DNA of 64,000 bases from Amphibalanus amphitrite (Eukaryota > Arthropoda > Thecostraca > Balanomorpha > Balanidae). A program made the translations under genes and the position numbers. The DNA lies in NCBI RefSeq assembly GCF_019059575.1, contig NW_024881695.1:372001-436000 (forward strand). Reading direction: 5' to 3'. The notes beneath the pieces were generated by a model. The model was not told the DNA's origin. It saw nothing but the letters and a program-made list of their open reading frames with translations, and did not search any database. Of this stretch, positions 11,901 through 25,800 are shown piece by piece; the first letter of the stretch is position 1; each line of letters starts with the position of its first letter.

Positions 11901-14900
11901 ACTTAGAATTTAGATGCGCAGTTTAACGAAAAGCTATCACGCACTTTATGAGTCACCCTTTGAGTAGCCTTTTCGCTGCACAAGTTCAATAAGACATTCC
12001 GGCTCTCACAATATGTGCGTCACGCCCTCCATTCCTCGCATCTCCTCCCCTGCCCTCCTTCCTTGATTAACAAGCAGCTGACGTGCGTCAGGCGCCCATC
12101 AAATCCGGAGCACGCTCACAAATCTGCAATAAGGACCAACTTCAAAGAAGGCCCGTTAGCGCCGCCAACAAAGAATGCGGGCGCCATTTTCTGACGGACC
12201 TTAGTGTTCCACGCCAAGGCCGCCTCCTATTCAGACATGTCTTCCAGTACGTTTCATCACGTGTGAGCGTTTTCAGCCCCCTCCATCGCGTCCCCGGTAC
12301 GTCTTTCACACCTTCCATCGTATCTTTCAGCACATTCTATCACGTATCCCAATACCATCCAATGAGCCCTATCACCTCCCACCCTTTCCCTCCCGCCGCG
12401 CTATCACCTTCCCCCACCCACTCCCCCGCCTGTATCCTCCACCGGAGCCACATTAGCACCATTCTAATACACCAGACGGCGGCCAAGCCGGCGATAAGAC
12501 GGCCAGACGGCCGCCGAAGGTCACCTCCCGCGGGCCGCCCCGGCCTCCAGTGGGCAGCATTTCATCAACACAGGCCCGGCACCCGCGCCAGCCGACAGTA
12601 ATTGCGTTCTGACGACGGCCGGCGCCGCCGGGCAGAGTTTGCTGCGAGTGCTGGCTGAATTTTGACAGTTCAAATACGCCAGTCACGAGCTGCCAGTGGA
12701 CGTTGGTCCGAGGGGCTCAACTGGTGCTCGCTCTCTTGAGCCATGTGTTGTGCTTGGCCTCACAGGTGCATGAGGGGAGGGGGATGGATCGGTTTGTTGA
12801 AATGCGTAATAGAGAGGCTGACCTAGACCGCCGTGGGTATTAATAAGCACCGGCTGTGACGCACGTCATATTGTTCCAGAGACGGGGAACACCCCGGGCA
12901 TTAAACTGCATACCACGTCACGTATTCAGCATGACGCAAACTAGGGTAATGCGTCAAAGGCAATGGCACCTGAGAGAAACTCCAAGACTCTCAGGAATAA
13001 CGCGAGCATAATGTGGCGGACCCTAAAAGACATCGTTCTATACCGTTGATGAAGGTCCTGGACGGCCGTAAATGGGGGGACTGGGAGCCGTACTCATGCA
13101 GCATATGTCTATTAAACTGGTATATCAAATCGACTTGACCCAGCTCAAATACGATCAAATTGTCTGTGAAAACTACCAAAAAACGTTGAAGACTTATCGC
13201 CCTCAGATCTTCTATCCGCGCCTTGAACCAGTTCATAGACTCCTGCGAGTCCCGTCCCACTCACTATGACCCAACCTTCCCTCCTTCCCCGCCCACCCCA
13301 GATTCCCATCAGTCCCGTCCTCGTATTTACCGTTCATCTCCTGCTGGTCGGTGCCGGCCAGCACGCGGATGTCGGGGAACACAGACACGCCCGTCTTGAG
13401 CTGCTCGTAGTCGTCGGAGAAGTTGTCCGTGCCATTGACGGCAATGTGGAGGTAGCGAGGCTGACGGACGATGACGTAGCTGTCCACCACGGGGATCTTC
13501 ACCATCTTGCCGTTGGTGCAGCTGAGGGAGGGAGAGAGGCGGGGGTGCTGGTGTAAGACATGCTTCTGGGCGTTGTTGTAACTTGGTTGCTAGACGCAGT
13601 AAGCGGCGGTATCTTTATTTGGTATACCTAGACAGCATTGATTTGATAATGGAGATCGTTTTGGTAGTGTCAGATAAAGCAAAACTTCGACATGTCACTA
13701 CGACTCGTTATGTATGTGTTAACCGAGACAACTATCAAAAGCACGTCAGGCTTGATAACCTAACGCCTTCTCAGACGGCTCAACCACTCTGTGCCACCCA
13801 TTCTACCTATACCAATCACAAAGTCATTAACAACTGCCACCACCGTGTGCGATTCAGACCGAATCCAAACTACCTCCAGGCTTCAACTTCGCCAGACCAC
13901 AATAACAAACCCATCAACTGACACCGGCAAAATGCCAGCAACCTCCTAAAATAGCCGTCTGTCCCAGCTGCTTGGCTACTGACGATATTTCGGTGCTTGC
14001 CGTAACTCTTCGATCCTTTGGCCACAAATTTAGCCGGCGGCCTTCGCTACAAGACGAAAGCACTAAGCGGCTGGCGCCTATCCAGCTGATGGGCATAACC
14101 TCGGAGATTGGCGGCCATCAATACATTGACTCGGTGGGTCGTTATTGGCGTATCACACCCCACACACCAGTCCCCCTGAGCGGACACAGGCCAAACTGCG
14201 TCCCTCGCCGATAAATTATTGGAGGATTTTCTCGGCTCCCCGCCATTTTCACTGACTAAGCGGCACTTCGTCTGAGGGACTTACACGGCCAAAGGCTCTG
14301 GAGTTAATGACACTGCCCGACAATCGGCCTACAAAGCGAAATAAATGATGATCGGCAACATAAATTTGGTCACTGCGCTGAGGGAAGCAAACGTCTAAAA
14401 GGCCACTAAATATTTACAAGCCACTTAGCCAACAATACAAAAACTAGAAAGCGTCAGTTTTCGAAGCATTCCCTAGGGCAAACCTATCACCACAAGCAGG
14501 ATTGTGATGAAACATCAAACAGCACGCTGAATCAAACTACAACCCTCAATAACAGTGAGATCAATTCAAAGCCAATCAATTCGGTATTCATCTCCCACCA
14601 GCACCAGTTTTACTACGATGGTTCTGACCACCAACCCACACAGCGTTAGCTTCACAGCTTCCGAATCACACGGGACCAGTGAACAGGTTATCTGTACTTA
14701 CACCAGGTTAGTGATGACTTTGAGGCCGCGCCGGCCGGCCGTGGGGAACTCGCGACTGTTGACGTAGGCGATCTTGCGGAACAGGCTCTGGATGTGGGTG
14801 CGGTTACTACCCTCCACAGTAACCTCGGTCATGTCTGTTGAACAGGTCAAAAGAGGTCATACGGGGTCATACGGGATCAAGTACGGTCACATGCCCTACA

Positions 14901-17900
14901 AATGTATTCGTTATAGCGTACATCAAAATAATTTAGCACAAAATTAAACGATCATCATATGATCGAACTATTCTTGCAACCACTGAATGTTCAGCAAAAA
15001 AGCGCTCTTCGGAGTCTAAATTTCACAATTATCTATTCGTCTGAGGCTGAACACCATATCTCGTGGTTGGCTCAGTGTCATCCATCGTCCCACGGCCCAC
15101 CACAGCCACGCTCCACCCACGGCCCATTTCGGATCCATCACCGCCCGCCCCTCCACACACACACACACTCAGGCCCGGGGCCACACAAAAATAACCCTAC
15201 AAATGTATTCCTTTCAGCGTACATCAAAATAATTTAGCATAAATTTAAACGGTCATCATATGATCGAACTATTCATACAACCACTAAATGTTCAGCAAAA
15301 AAGAGCTCTTCGGAATCTAAATTTCGCAATTATCTATTCGTCTGAGGCTGAACACCATACCTCGTGGTTGGCTCAGTGTCATCCGAACTCTACCATCGTC
15401 CCACGGCCCACCACAGCCACGCTCCACCCACGGCCCATTTCGGATCTATCACCGCCCGCCCCTCCACACACACACACACACAGACCCGGGGCCACACAAA
15501 AATAACCCTACAAATGTATTCCTTTCAGCGTACATCAAAATAATTTAGCATAAATTTAAACGGTCATCATATGATCGAACTATTCATACAACCACTAAAT
15601 GTTCAGCAAAAAAGAGCTCTTCGGAATCTAAATTTCACAATTATCTATTCGTCTGAGGCTGAACACCATATCTCGTGGTTGGCTCAGTGTCATCCGAACT
15701 CTACCATCGTCCCACGGCCCACCACAGCCACGCTCCACCCACGGCCCATTTCGGATCCATCACCGCCCGCCCCTCCACACACACACAGGCCCGGGGCTCA
15801 ATTCCCGCCTGTGTTTGGTTTACGGCCGACACCGTCAGGCGGCGACGCACAGGCTGATTGAATGTCCGCCGAATGCGTGTCAAATTTCGGCAAAATGTTC
15901 GCGAAAGACGGGTGAAATATTCGTGGAAAGCTCCGAATAGTTCTTTTTCTTTCAGTATTTTTGTTATATAATTTCTAAAACAGATGTTAAATAGGTAATG
16001 CGGTGAGGATGAAGTTATTCACGTCTGTTTCAGGAATTATAAAGACGACTCCCAAGTTGCCTTCGCTCCATCGAGCCAAATTGAAAAGTTCGGCGCTTAA
16101 TTCATTGAGCTGGAACAAATTGGCAGCCAGCGAAAGAACTTCTGTCGGAGTCTCTTATCGGGGCCTGCGAGCCGGCCGGCGGGACGGACCCAGCCTCCGT
16201 ATTATCGGCAGGAGAAGTGGAAATAGATGCGAAAGTCAACAGAAAAAGCGTATTAAGTGGCAAACTTCCAGACTGAAGAACCACGCAGATTGCAAAACAT
16301 CGATAATTGGGTACAGCCTGGTCAATTACCGAACATTAATGCATTGAAGCATAATCAATAGCCTGGCGCAAAGACCAGCAACTAGTTACAACATCAAAAT
16401 GAATTTAAAATTATCCGCAGCGCATTCTCCGCAACCCTCACCGTCCCCGACTCCACCGTTCCGTTATTGACACCTGCCCGTCTTTGGCGTACCGTTGTTG
16501 GCGAGCAGCTCCATGCCGGGCAGCAGGAACTGCACGTCGGGCGCCTGTAGAGACTCGCTGCAACTGTGCAGACAGGAGAGCACCTCGGCCTTCTCGGTGG
16601 CGCCGCGCAGCACCGACAGGCCCGCCATGTAGCCGTTAAAGATGTGCTTCATCCGCGACTCGGAGCCTGACGACACGGGGAGGGTTGACGGTGAGGTTAG
16701 ACAACCCGACGAGGAGGGATAATGGGAGCGTGCAAACGAACGACTTGTGACTTGATTTTACACACATATCGAGCGATTGAAGTTAACCCGCGCCCTGCTG
16801 GGGGGGGGGGGGGGGCGCCTTGTGGTTTTTCGCGAATATCTCAAAAACGATAGCTACACCGAGTGACCGATCGCTTTGAAACTTTCAGCGATTGCTAAGA
16901 GCAATAGCATGTACAAAATGTATATCTCAGAATTTTGATATCGATGACCTAAGGTCAGGTCAATTTTGCGACCTCCCCATTATAAGTCATTGGGAGAAAA
17001 TTGAAATGCGCCTCTTTTGGACGAAAGACATTATAAACACTCCCAAACACCGAATTACAAGTGCTTTAGACACACTGAACATGAAAATGGTGTCCGTGAC
17101 CCTTGTTTATGCCCTGAGGTCATCTTAGGTCACGAATGGTATCTAACAGTTTTTCGCAAATAACTTTTGATAGAGGCATGCTAGAGCGATGAAAACGCCT
17201 TAGATGTGTTCAGCTCGACGATACGGATCGATTGATATGCAACATGACCCTTTCCGGTCAGGTCATGACCTTGACCTGAGGTCAAATTTTCAAGTTGACC
17301 TTTCAAGGTCAAGATATAGTTCATTCGATGCGTCTTGACGAGAGGAACACGATGCCGGTAAAAGTAAGCTCGTACAGGGCTTGGGTCAAAAGTTATTGCA
17401 GAAAAACTGCTTCCGAAAAAATCGGCTATTTTTGCAGTTTTTGCCCCCTGCAGGCAAAATCGTTGACGTTAGGTCAAATCTGAGAGAATTACTTAGAAAG
17501 GGCGTTAATAGGGCTATCGAATGCGCTTTTCCGCGGCGCTGTAGCTCTATTGGTTCCCGAGTTATGCGTTGGCTTCTTGGAAATTGTCGACATTCGACAT
17601 GGAAATCGGCGAAATTTTGCCTTCAATGACCTCTGGTGAGTGGTGACCTGACCTTTGACCTGACCAAAAAATTGACTGAAGTGATTTCGTCATTATTTTT
17701 GACGCTCTTTCGAACGCCGCCTTCCGCGTATCGCTACGTGGCCCAGGAGCCGAGTTACAGGGGGGGGGGGGTGTTCAAACACCCCCCCCCCAGCAGGGCG
17801 TGGAAATCCAGGACCCCCAGCCGGGCGCGGGTTAAATGCCCAGGCAATCTAGAAAAACGAGCTGCTACCACGAAGTTTAGTTTCGCTATTCGTTTTTCGC

Positions 17901-20900
17901 AAAGCACTGGCCGACATTAAGTCACGCAAAGTTGAAACACAGCCAAAAAGGTCCAGTGAAGTGATTTCCCCACAAATAGACTCACCCTGCCAGCAGCCAC
18001 CCACAGCCAGCCGGGTGGACACGTGAAGTAACCTCCCCCACAAATAGACTCACCCTGCCAGCAGCCTCCCACAGCCAGCCGGGTGGACACGTGAAGTAAC
18101 CTCCCCCACAAATGGACTCACCCTGCCAGCAGCCACCCACAGCCAGCCGGGTGGACAGGTCGGGCGCCGAGTGCAGCGGCCAGTCGTCGATGACCTCGTG
18201 CATCTGGGGCTCGACGGACACGGGTCGTCCGTCGACGGTCAGGGTGAGGTCCGGGTACTGCATACTCAGCGAGTAGTGGTGCCACTCGTCGTCACACACC
18301 TGTTGGAGAGGTCAGGGGTCAGGGGTCAGGGGTCAGGGGTCAGAAGTCAGAGAACAGAGGCCAGAGGTCAGGGTCGCGGGTCAACAGTGAGTCGTCAGAT
18401 GCAGAGGTCAGTCGAAATCGCCATATGGCTGGTAGGTACAGGTCTCGCGGGTTTTAGCGGTAGGTTTTGCACCTAGAAAATTTAGTGTACTTCAGGCTAT
18501 ATCTTCGTCGTCTTAAGCTTTTAAGTGTTGAAGATGCGATCGACTTGTTGGGTAGCAAGCCGGCCATGATCGTGTAAAATGGCTTCATCGTAGATCGATT
18601 AGTTTCTGAGATATAACCGGAAATGTAAAAGTGCAAAACCTACCGCTTAATCTCGCGAGACCTGTACGTACCCTGTGCCTCACAAACCAGGTGAACAAGT
18701 TGAAAACATTAGGAACGTTACCCTGATATAAGCAAGGGGGTACAAGGCAGTAGGCGCTAAAACATTCAAGTACGCTAAGTAGAGCTTCTTTAGGTATGGC
18801 AGCTGTCGGGCATATTTCATAACCCGTACCAATCCATCACCATATGCCATGTCCAATCAGACCCAAGTATGGACTACTGCTGCCAAACAAATCCCAAATG
18901 ACACATCACACGATAGCGCCGACCGTATCATAACCATCTCCCTGTACAATGTGTACATTACCCACCAACCCAGCGCAAAAACCACCATCGGCAAACCACC
19001 CGGGTCCAAAGGCCAGTGCGCTAATTTCGCCACCGGGGCGCCATGTGCGTCACAAAGGTGATTTGTGACGTCACACGCCGCCATGATAGACGGCGAGGGG
19101 TCAGGTCGATAATTCGGTAGGTCGAGTGGATGCGGATTGCGGGGGCAGGGTGGTTGCTGGAAATGGAACAGGAGGGAGGGAGGTAATAAAGGGGAGGGGA
19201 GTTGACAGCGATATTGTATACGGTGATTGTTCAGGTAAATTAGGCCTGCGAAGAAAATCCCAAGGGCATCCAAAGGCATCACGAGCTTCCATTGACGGAC
19301 TAATAAGCATGCTTCCTTCCATTCACATCAAGCTCTATGCCGTTATGACTAGCTCGCTACCGAGTTACAATTCTTATCTAAGCATGAGCGAGCTCGACAA
19401 AACCGACAAAAGTCGGCTCCACCTTCAGCCCCGCTACGGTCCCCTCCGCTGCCGCTGCCACACGCTCTGACCATTTCACGGGCCAGCAGCACCCTTCATC
19501 GCCACAAAACAGACCACGAAATCATCGGGCTGCGTTATGTCAACAGGCAATCGGCCTGAACACACTTGCCTTACCCTCCCGAGGCAGCAAAATAGCTGGA
19601 AATATTTCCGCTCTGCGTGCTCGGTATTTACCCAAGTGCCACTCAGCCGAGTTAGTATTCAAAACAGACAGGTACAGAACAGAACGCAGCAGTGTTTTTG
19701 CCTTCTGACACGGCACAAACAATGGTTTTGGCCAGAGTTTGCAGGGAACGTTGCCTAACAAATCACAATCACAAGGGACAGCGCCGGTCGGCGGCAGCGG
19801 CAGTCCGACACCAGTCCACCACACGGACAATCAATGTCCTGATCCAACAACTGAAATCAATAGGGCCATTATCGGTCGGCCGAGGAGGGCAGATGATCGC
19901 AGGGTAAGTCCACAGACCGACGTTCTCGGCTCGCATCCACATTCCCTGATCGGCTTTGGGCAGATAATGACGGTCGTTTGCCTCCCGGTGATCGGCTTTG
20001 ACCGTCTTCTCAGGCAAAGGCGATGATCTCCATGCCTCGCTTTCTCGAATAGTTATATAAAAAAGGAACACACATAAGTAGTTTCCCAAGCAAAACGAGC
20101 GCCTAAACAAACGAAAAAGACGAGCGGTGGTTTCCGATACTGACCTGCGGGATCTGCCAGCGCCACTCGGCCGGTGAGAAGGTGTTGAGGTTGGCCTCGT
20201 CGTACTCCCGTCGCAGCAGCATGATCAGGTGACAGTTGCGGATGAACAGCGCATAGTGGTGGCGGTTCATCCCTGAAACAGACCGAGTTCAGCTCGTTAA
20301 AACAGAACCAGGCATTACAATGGCAGGGGAAAGGACCGACAGGAATCAGGACCTGTTTTCTGCAATGATATTAATTTGCTTGTATAGCGAGGCAGGTGTG
20401 CTGGTGAATAGTTTTGCTTAGTTATGCAGTTTTCCTTTTCAAAGTGGCACTTTGAAAGTACTGTCCAAAAGTTTCCATATGACCTATGTGCTCGGTGTTT
20501 GTGTATGATGGTAGATTTTCAGCTCACAATGGCACCAACGTGACAGAGCAAGGCTAGGGAAACTTTGCAGTACTCTGTTTGCATTCCACTTTCCAACATT
20601 TCACAAAGCTTCAAAGGCAACGCGCTTTGCAAGACTACCTCACCGATTCCCTTGCCTGAAGCACGTTTTTCACTTAGACATCTCGATCTCCACGCAAACT
20701 TTCCGAAAACATCGAATGTCATCCCAGTTCCAGAGCTAGTGCTACACTATCTGATGCAAAGAAAAAAAAGAACATCCCAACCAAACCGGTGAATACTGGT
20801 AGGCATGAGCCATCAGGGTGCATATTTATATACACCGTGAGTGCACCTATCTCCGCCGGATTTATTTTCATATAGCTCAGGCAAGCAATACCACACCATT

Positions 20901-22679
20901 AGCAGCCTAGTGTACTATTTTTACTGATGTAAGATTGTCGTCGTTGTCTTAGGCAGTGGCACCAATCCAATCACAAGTTACTAACATTATTTCAGTCAGA
21001 CAATACCGTATAGGACTATTTGTCAGCTAGCCATTCCGCAGCGGCTGCACTAACGTGTCAGCTACTCTTCGCTTTCAGCACAAGCCCTTGCCCTCTGTCT
21101 GGTCAGTGTTCAGGTGGCTTGGGTTATCTTTGCCTGCGCTCATCCCCGCCGTCCCGGTGTATCGGCTGGCGCGCCTTGGTGGCCGGCCGGTGTGGCGGCG
21201 CGCCCGATCACTGCAGCGATTGGCCCGCTCCCGTGGGAAGTGCCCGTCAGAGTGGCGGCCTCTGTCCGGCGCTGGACGCTGTTTTCGTGCCGGTGTGATA
21301 CGATGGCGTGCCGCCGGCCCGCCAGGAGCGCCACACAATCTGGCTGGCCGGCCGGCCCGGGCCGCCGCGGTAGACAGGTGTTTGCCGGCCGGGTGACGGG
21401 GGCGGATGAGAGCGGCTCCGACCGACGGATAGACGGACGGACGGGAGAACAGCATGGCGATACACCTCCGCGGTGAAACTGATACAGGGAAAATTGGCTC
21501 TGCTTCGAGTCTCTAGCATTTTCTTAGAAGGTGGAATCGAGAAAAGGCGTTATGTTTACAGCGACTGATGGATGTTATGCACGTGTGTATCGTTTTGTAG
21601 AGTCAATCCCGTTCAAGTGCCAAACAGTGTTCCAGTTCATCCAGGCGTCCAAAAACAACCAAACATAATCAAATTCACAGTCGATACAGATAGAGCCTGA
21701 TCTACTTTGTTCATCCCAACGGGCGACACTGTTGAAAACAAACGTAGTTCAACAGCTTCGTCGAGTGACACGGAAACAAGCCCATTCAATCTCACAAACC
21801 CCGGGCCAGGCCGGGCCAGTGTCATCCCTCCGGGACAGGGACAGAACTGAAGGCTGAAGTCTGAAGCCAGTACTGGACTGGAGCTGGTGTAGGATTTGGG
21901 ATAGAGCTAGAGCTACGGCCAGCCCCAAGGCTGAGGTTGGGGCTGGGCTGAAGCTAAGAACTGACGCGGGTGCTTGTTTGATCTGTCTGGTAGAACAAGT
22001 GTGTGGGATATGATCTGAAAATTGTACGACAAAGATGGCCTCCCGCCACCACCCGCTCGTCCCAGTCGCTCCTTTCTCCGATCGACGGCCATCCGGAACA
22101 GCTGATTAGCGGTCTATCGATCAAACAGAGTGGTGACCTTTACCACCACACAGAGCGATCGGCGCTTATGTCCCGGGCCGGGTCCGACTGGGGAGAGAGA
22201 CAGTCGGGAGGGGGAGGGGGGCGAGCGCTACTTGATAATCAACTCAGAATGAGCAGGGATGCAAGAGGGAACATGTTTCGAGGAGCCATGAAATAATTAA
22301 CAGGAGCTCAGATTATCTGGAGTGGATGAGTTTGAGAAAGGTAAAACACGCATGTAGTCAGACTCGGGAATGAATAGAACGATACAATTAAGAAAGAACA
22401 CTGTGGGCCACTCGACACTCTTGTCCCCATATTTCTATCTTTTCCCCTCTTTTCCTCGCTCCCTCTCTCCCCTCTGCACCTCTCTGGCGCTGATAACGCT
22501 GCAGCGCCATAGAGCTCTCCGTCTACACAACAGGCACCAATCACCAAATCACCGACGTCAGCTCTGGTGCGCGGGCCGCGGCGCCACCGGCCGATGTTAT
22601 CAGCCGCCACCGGACAGCGGAGCACTGACGTGGCAGAGAGGCGCCAGGGGTGCGAGAGGGGGAGGGGAGGGAGGAGGGA

Positions 22680-22728
<49 letters not shown>

Positions 22729-22791
22729 AGAGGGAGAGAGAGAGAGAGAGAGAGGGAGAGAGGGAGGGGGAGGGGGAAGAGAGGAGGGAAG

Positions 22792-22822
<31 letters not shown>

Positions 22823-25800
22823 AGGGAAAGAGGGAGGCAAGAGGGGAGCGAGAGAGGGGGAGAGGCGACATAAACATTGAAACACTAATGATTAAAAAGT
22901 AAAAACTCCACAGAGCACCAAGAGGTTACACAAAAACCTCTCCCATCAATGCCTGGTCACCGTCTATTCTGTTTGCCTGTCTTTCACTTACTGCGCGGCA
23001 AACAACTCCTGGCAGTCAGAATATGATATCCTGTCTCACCCGTGAAAAAAAAAAACAGTTTGCAGCTGTCGGACTCATTTCAAACCAGCTAGCCTAGAGG
23101 CCATTGCGTCAGCGCTTTCAGAACTATTGTATGGCTGCGCCGTCTCATATGGCGGAGAATCAACAATAACATGCTTCAACGGCCGACCAGCGGAAATGTA
23201 TTCGCGCGTGGCGCAAATTGAATCTATTCGGCCGGCACCACGGCTGGAAATGAATAGCGAGATCCTCCTTTATGATCCGACGACTGATATTAGCGCGATT
23301 TCATTGATGTAGCCAGCACAGAAACGACCGTACTGAAATGAGCACCGGGACGGATGGTGGATATCAGGCTTCCAACCTGCAATTACCGGAGCCGTTGAGC
23401 ACTTTTGCGTTTGACTCGGGGCTGTTTTTAGCAGTTTCAAGCGGGGAAACTGAGTAGCCTCGGAAACACGTAACTTCTAAATGCGTCTCTCATTTGCGCT
23501 TGTGTCGCAGACGAAAGAATGGGAATTTCACCTGATATCCTGCAGAGATAACAGGATGTGAATTTGACGTAATATCCTGTACCGTGTCTCATATATCACC
23601 AATATCTCCTTCATATCATCTTATTCGTATACCACACTTATTTGAAAAGCCGGGAAAAGGTCCCACTCGCATACATAAACAACACGCACCCGTCACAGCC
23701 CCGGTTTCGCTGTTCTTTTTGTAAAAACCATTTTCAGTATTCCCGCCTGGCCACTTACTGTGATCGTCGGCGTTGCAGAGGACGTGCTCCTTGACGTGCT
23801 TGTCCTGGCCGGGATGGTCGGCGTGCCGCAGCCAGACCGAGATGGTGAACGTGTTGCCCAGCTGGGGCTCCATTACCGACGGCGGCACCACCACCGCCGT
23901 GCTCGTGCCGTCAAACTGGGGAAGCGGGGAGCAGGAAGTCGTCAAACTGGGAGACACAGTGGGCAGGGGTGCGGGACGTCAAATACAGTGCACGGGCCAA
24001 CGTATTGGGGATAAGCATGGGCTGTAAGAATGGGCGGGTCGCATTGGTAAAATAGCTATGACAGCAAGGGTCATCAAACCTGGATACACGTTACACACAT
24101 CTCAAGCGATTTAACTGGAGGACGAGCAATATCGTCAGTCGTCATCGATGAGTTCAAACTCGATGAAAAAACAAATAATGTTTTCCAGTGATAACATGCA
24201 ACTATTTTATAATCGAATCAACTCATTCTCCTTTCACCCCCCCCCCCCCCTCTCTCCTTCCCTCCCGCCCACCTGGAACACCTCGTCGGACTCGTGACCG
24301 TGATCCCGGGGCAGCGGCCGCGTCCACTGGCTCTCCGCTGTCGGCGACGGCAGCAGATCCACGGCACGGGCGTCGGCGCCGCACAGCCGGCGCTGGTTCT
24401 CCACGGAGAACGTGTCCCGGTCGCAGCCCTTGCCGATGTGAGACGTCTGCAGCGAGATCTTGCTCTGGACGCGGTCGACGGCGCAGGGGACCTCGCACAT
24501 GTCCAGCGTGGCGTCCGGGAACAGCGCCACGGCGCCAGAGTTGGGTGCGTATTCCACGTGTTCGGGCAGATCTGCCGGGGAGGGGGGGGGGGGGGCGGAG
24601 CGACCTTCAGTCGACGTAGGGTCCTACACACATGAGGTGGAACGCTGCAATGACTTGTAATTCATTCAATTTTGAAGCCAATGCCACATAAGCCGGCAAA
24701 TAAGCCGTGCCGGCTTCAGCTTTGCGGATTCGGCAGAGTATAGGCTGTACCGCAATACAGAAGCGTATGCGGCACAGCATAACTGGCAGGCGCCCTCACT
24801 GCTGCCATCTAGCGTCAGATATGCAAGTCACTCGAATCACTGTTTCTTCTCGCATCGATATCGCTCTGATTTCGCAAGAAACAGGTTATTGAAGATAACT
24901 ACCGAGACAGGAATGATAACTGAGAAAAACAGACTTCATTGTATAATGCCGATATAATGCATGTTTTTATGCCCGAGGAATCCGATTATAATGAGCAGCC
25001 GTCATCAAATGAACGTCATTTTTGGGTATAAGATCGGAAAGTCGAGGTTGAGGCCGTCATCAATCCGTCATATCTGTATCTGGCGCAGTATCCAATCAAA
25101 TGAGCTATATCAGTCGCCCGGGAGACCAACCAAGAGCCTGCCGGCCCGGCCAGCCAAGTAGAGAACTCTCCACTTCCCAGCATGATATCGGATAGGTCCT
25201 TTGCATGGCATGCTCCGGTACTCTGGGAGCGCCGTATAGGTCTTTCCGGACCGGGAAAAGATCACCTCTTCTCCTTTTCCTCATCTCCTCTATTTTTCAG
25301 CTCGCCCTCCGTCCTTCGACGGAAATGTATCGTTCGATGTTGACCGACAAAGGCGGATGGGAGGAGGATAGGCAGTGGGGGGGGGGGGGGGGGGCGAGAT
25401 AGGGTGCCGGAGGGATGTATTACTGACGGAGTAAGATGGAGGAGGAGGATCAGCATCGCCATAAACGGGCCAGGAACAGTGGCTAAACAAGACCGAAAGG
25501 AAGGTTTATGAAACAAAGAAATTAAAATAGCGATTGACGTTTTTTTTTCCAAAACGGTTACTGTTGCCCGGAATACACATGATGTGTCTTTTGATGTCTG
25601 ATTTTACACTCTCCCCCGAGATGGAGCACCCACTGTGCTCTGAGCCGCCACCTGAGCGGTGCCATTCTGGGCGGATGGGAGCGGCGGGGCTGACACAGGA
25701 CGGACATTAGGGCTGGGCGCTGGTGCGGCGGCGGCCCCAGCTCCGGCATCGACCCGCGAAGCCGCACCCGGGCGGCTGATTCGGACCGGCACCTGCCTAC

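Noticed and set aside
14959..15861. Three similar 81-96 codon frames (IELF.QPLNVQQK...)
   Set aside because: They recur because of the 301-311 bp tandem repeat. Each runs into the (CA)n tract, and no homologous protein is recognised.
22541..22902. Long Arg/Glu- or Ser/Leu-rich frames
   Set aside because: They are translations of the (GA)n/(CT)n tract inside a calsyntenin intron.
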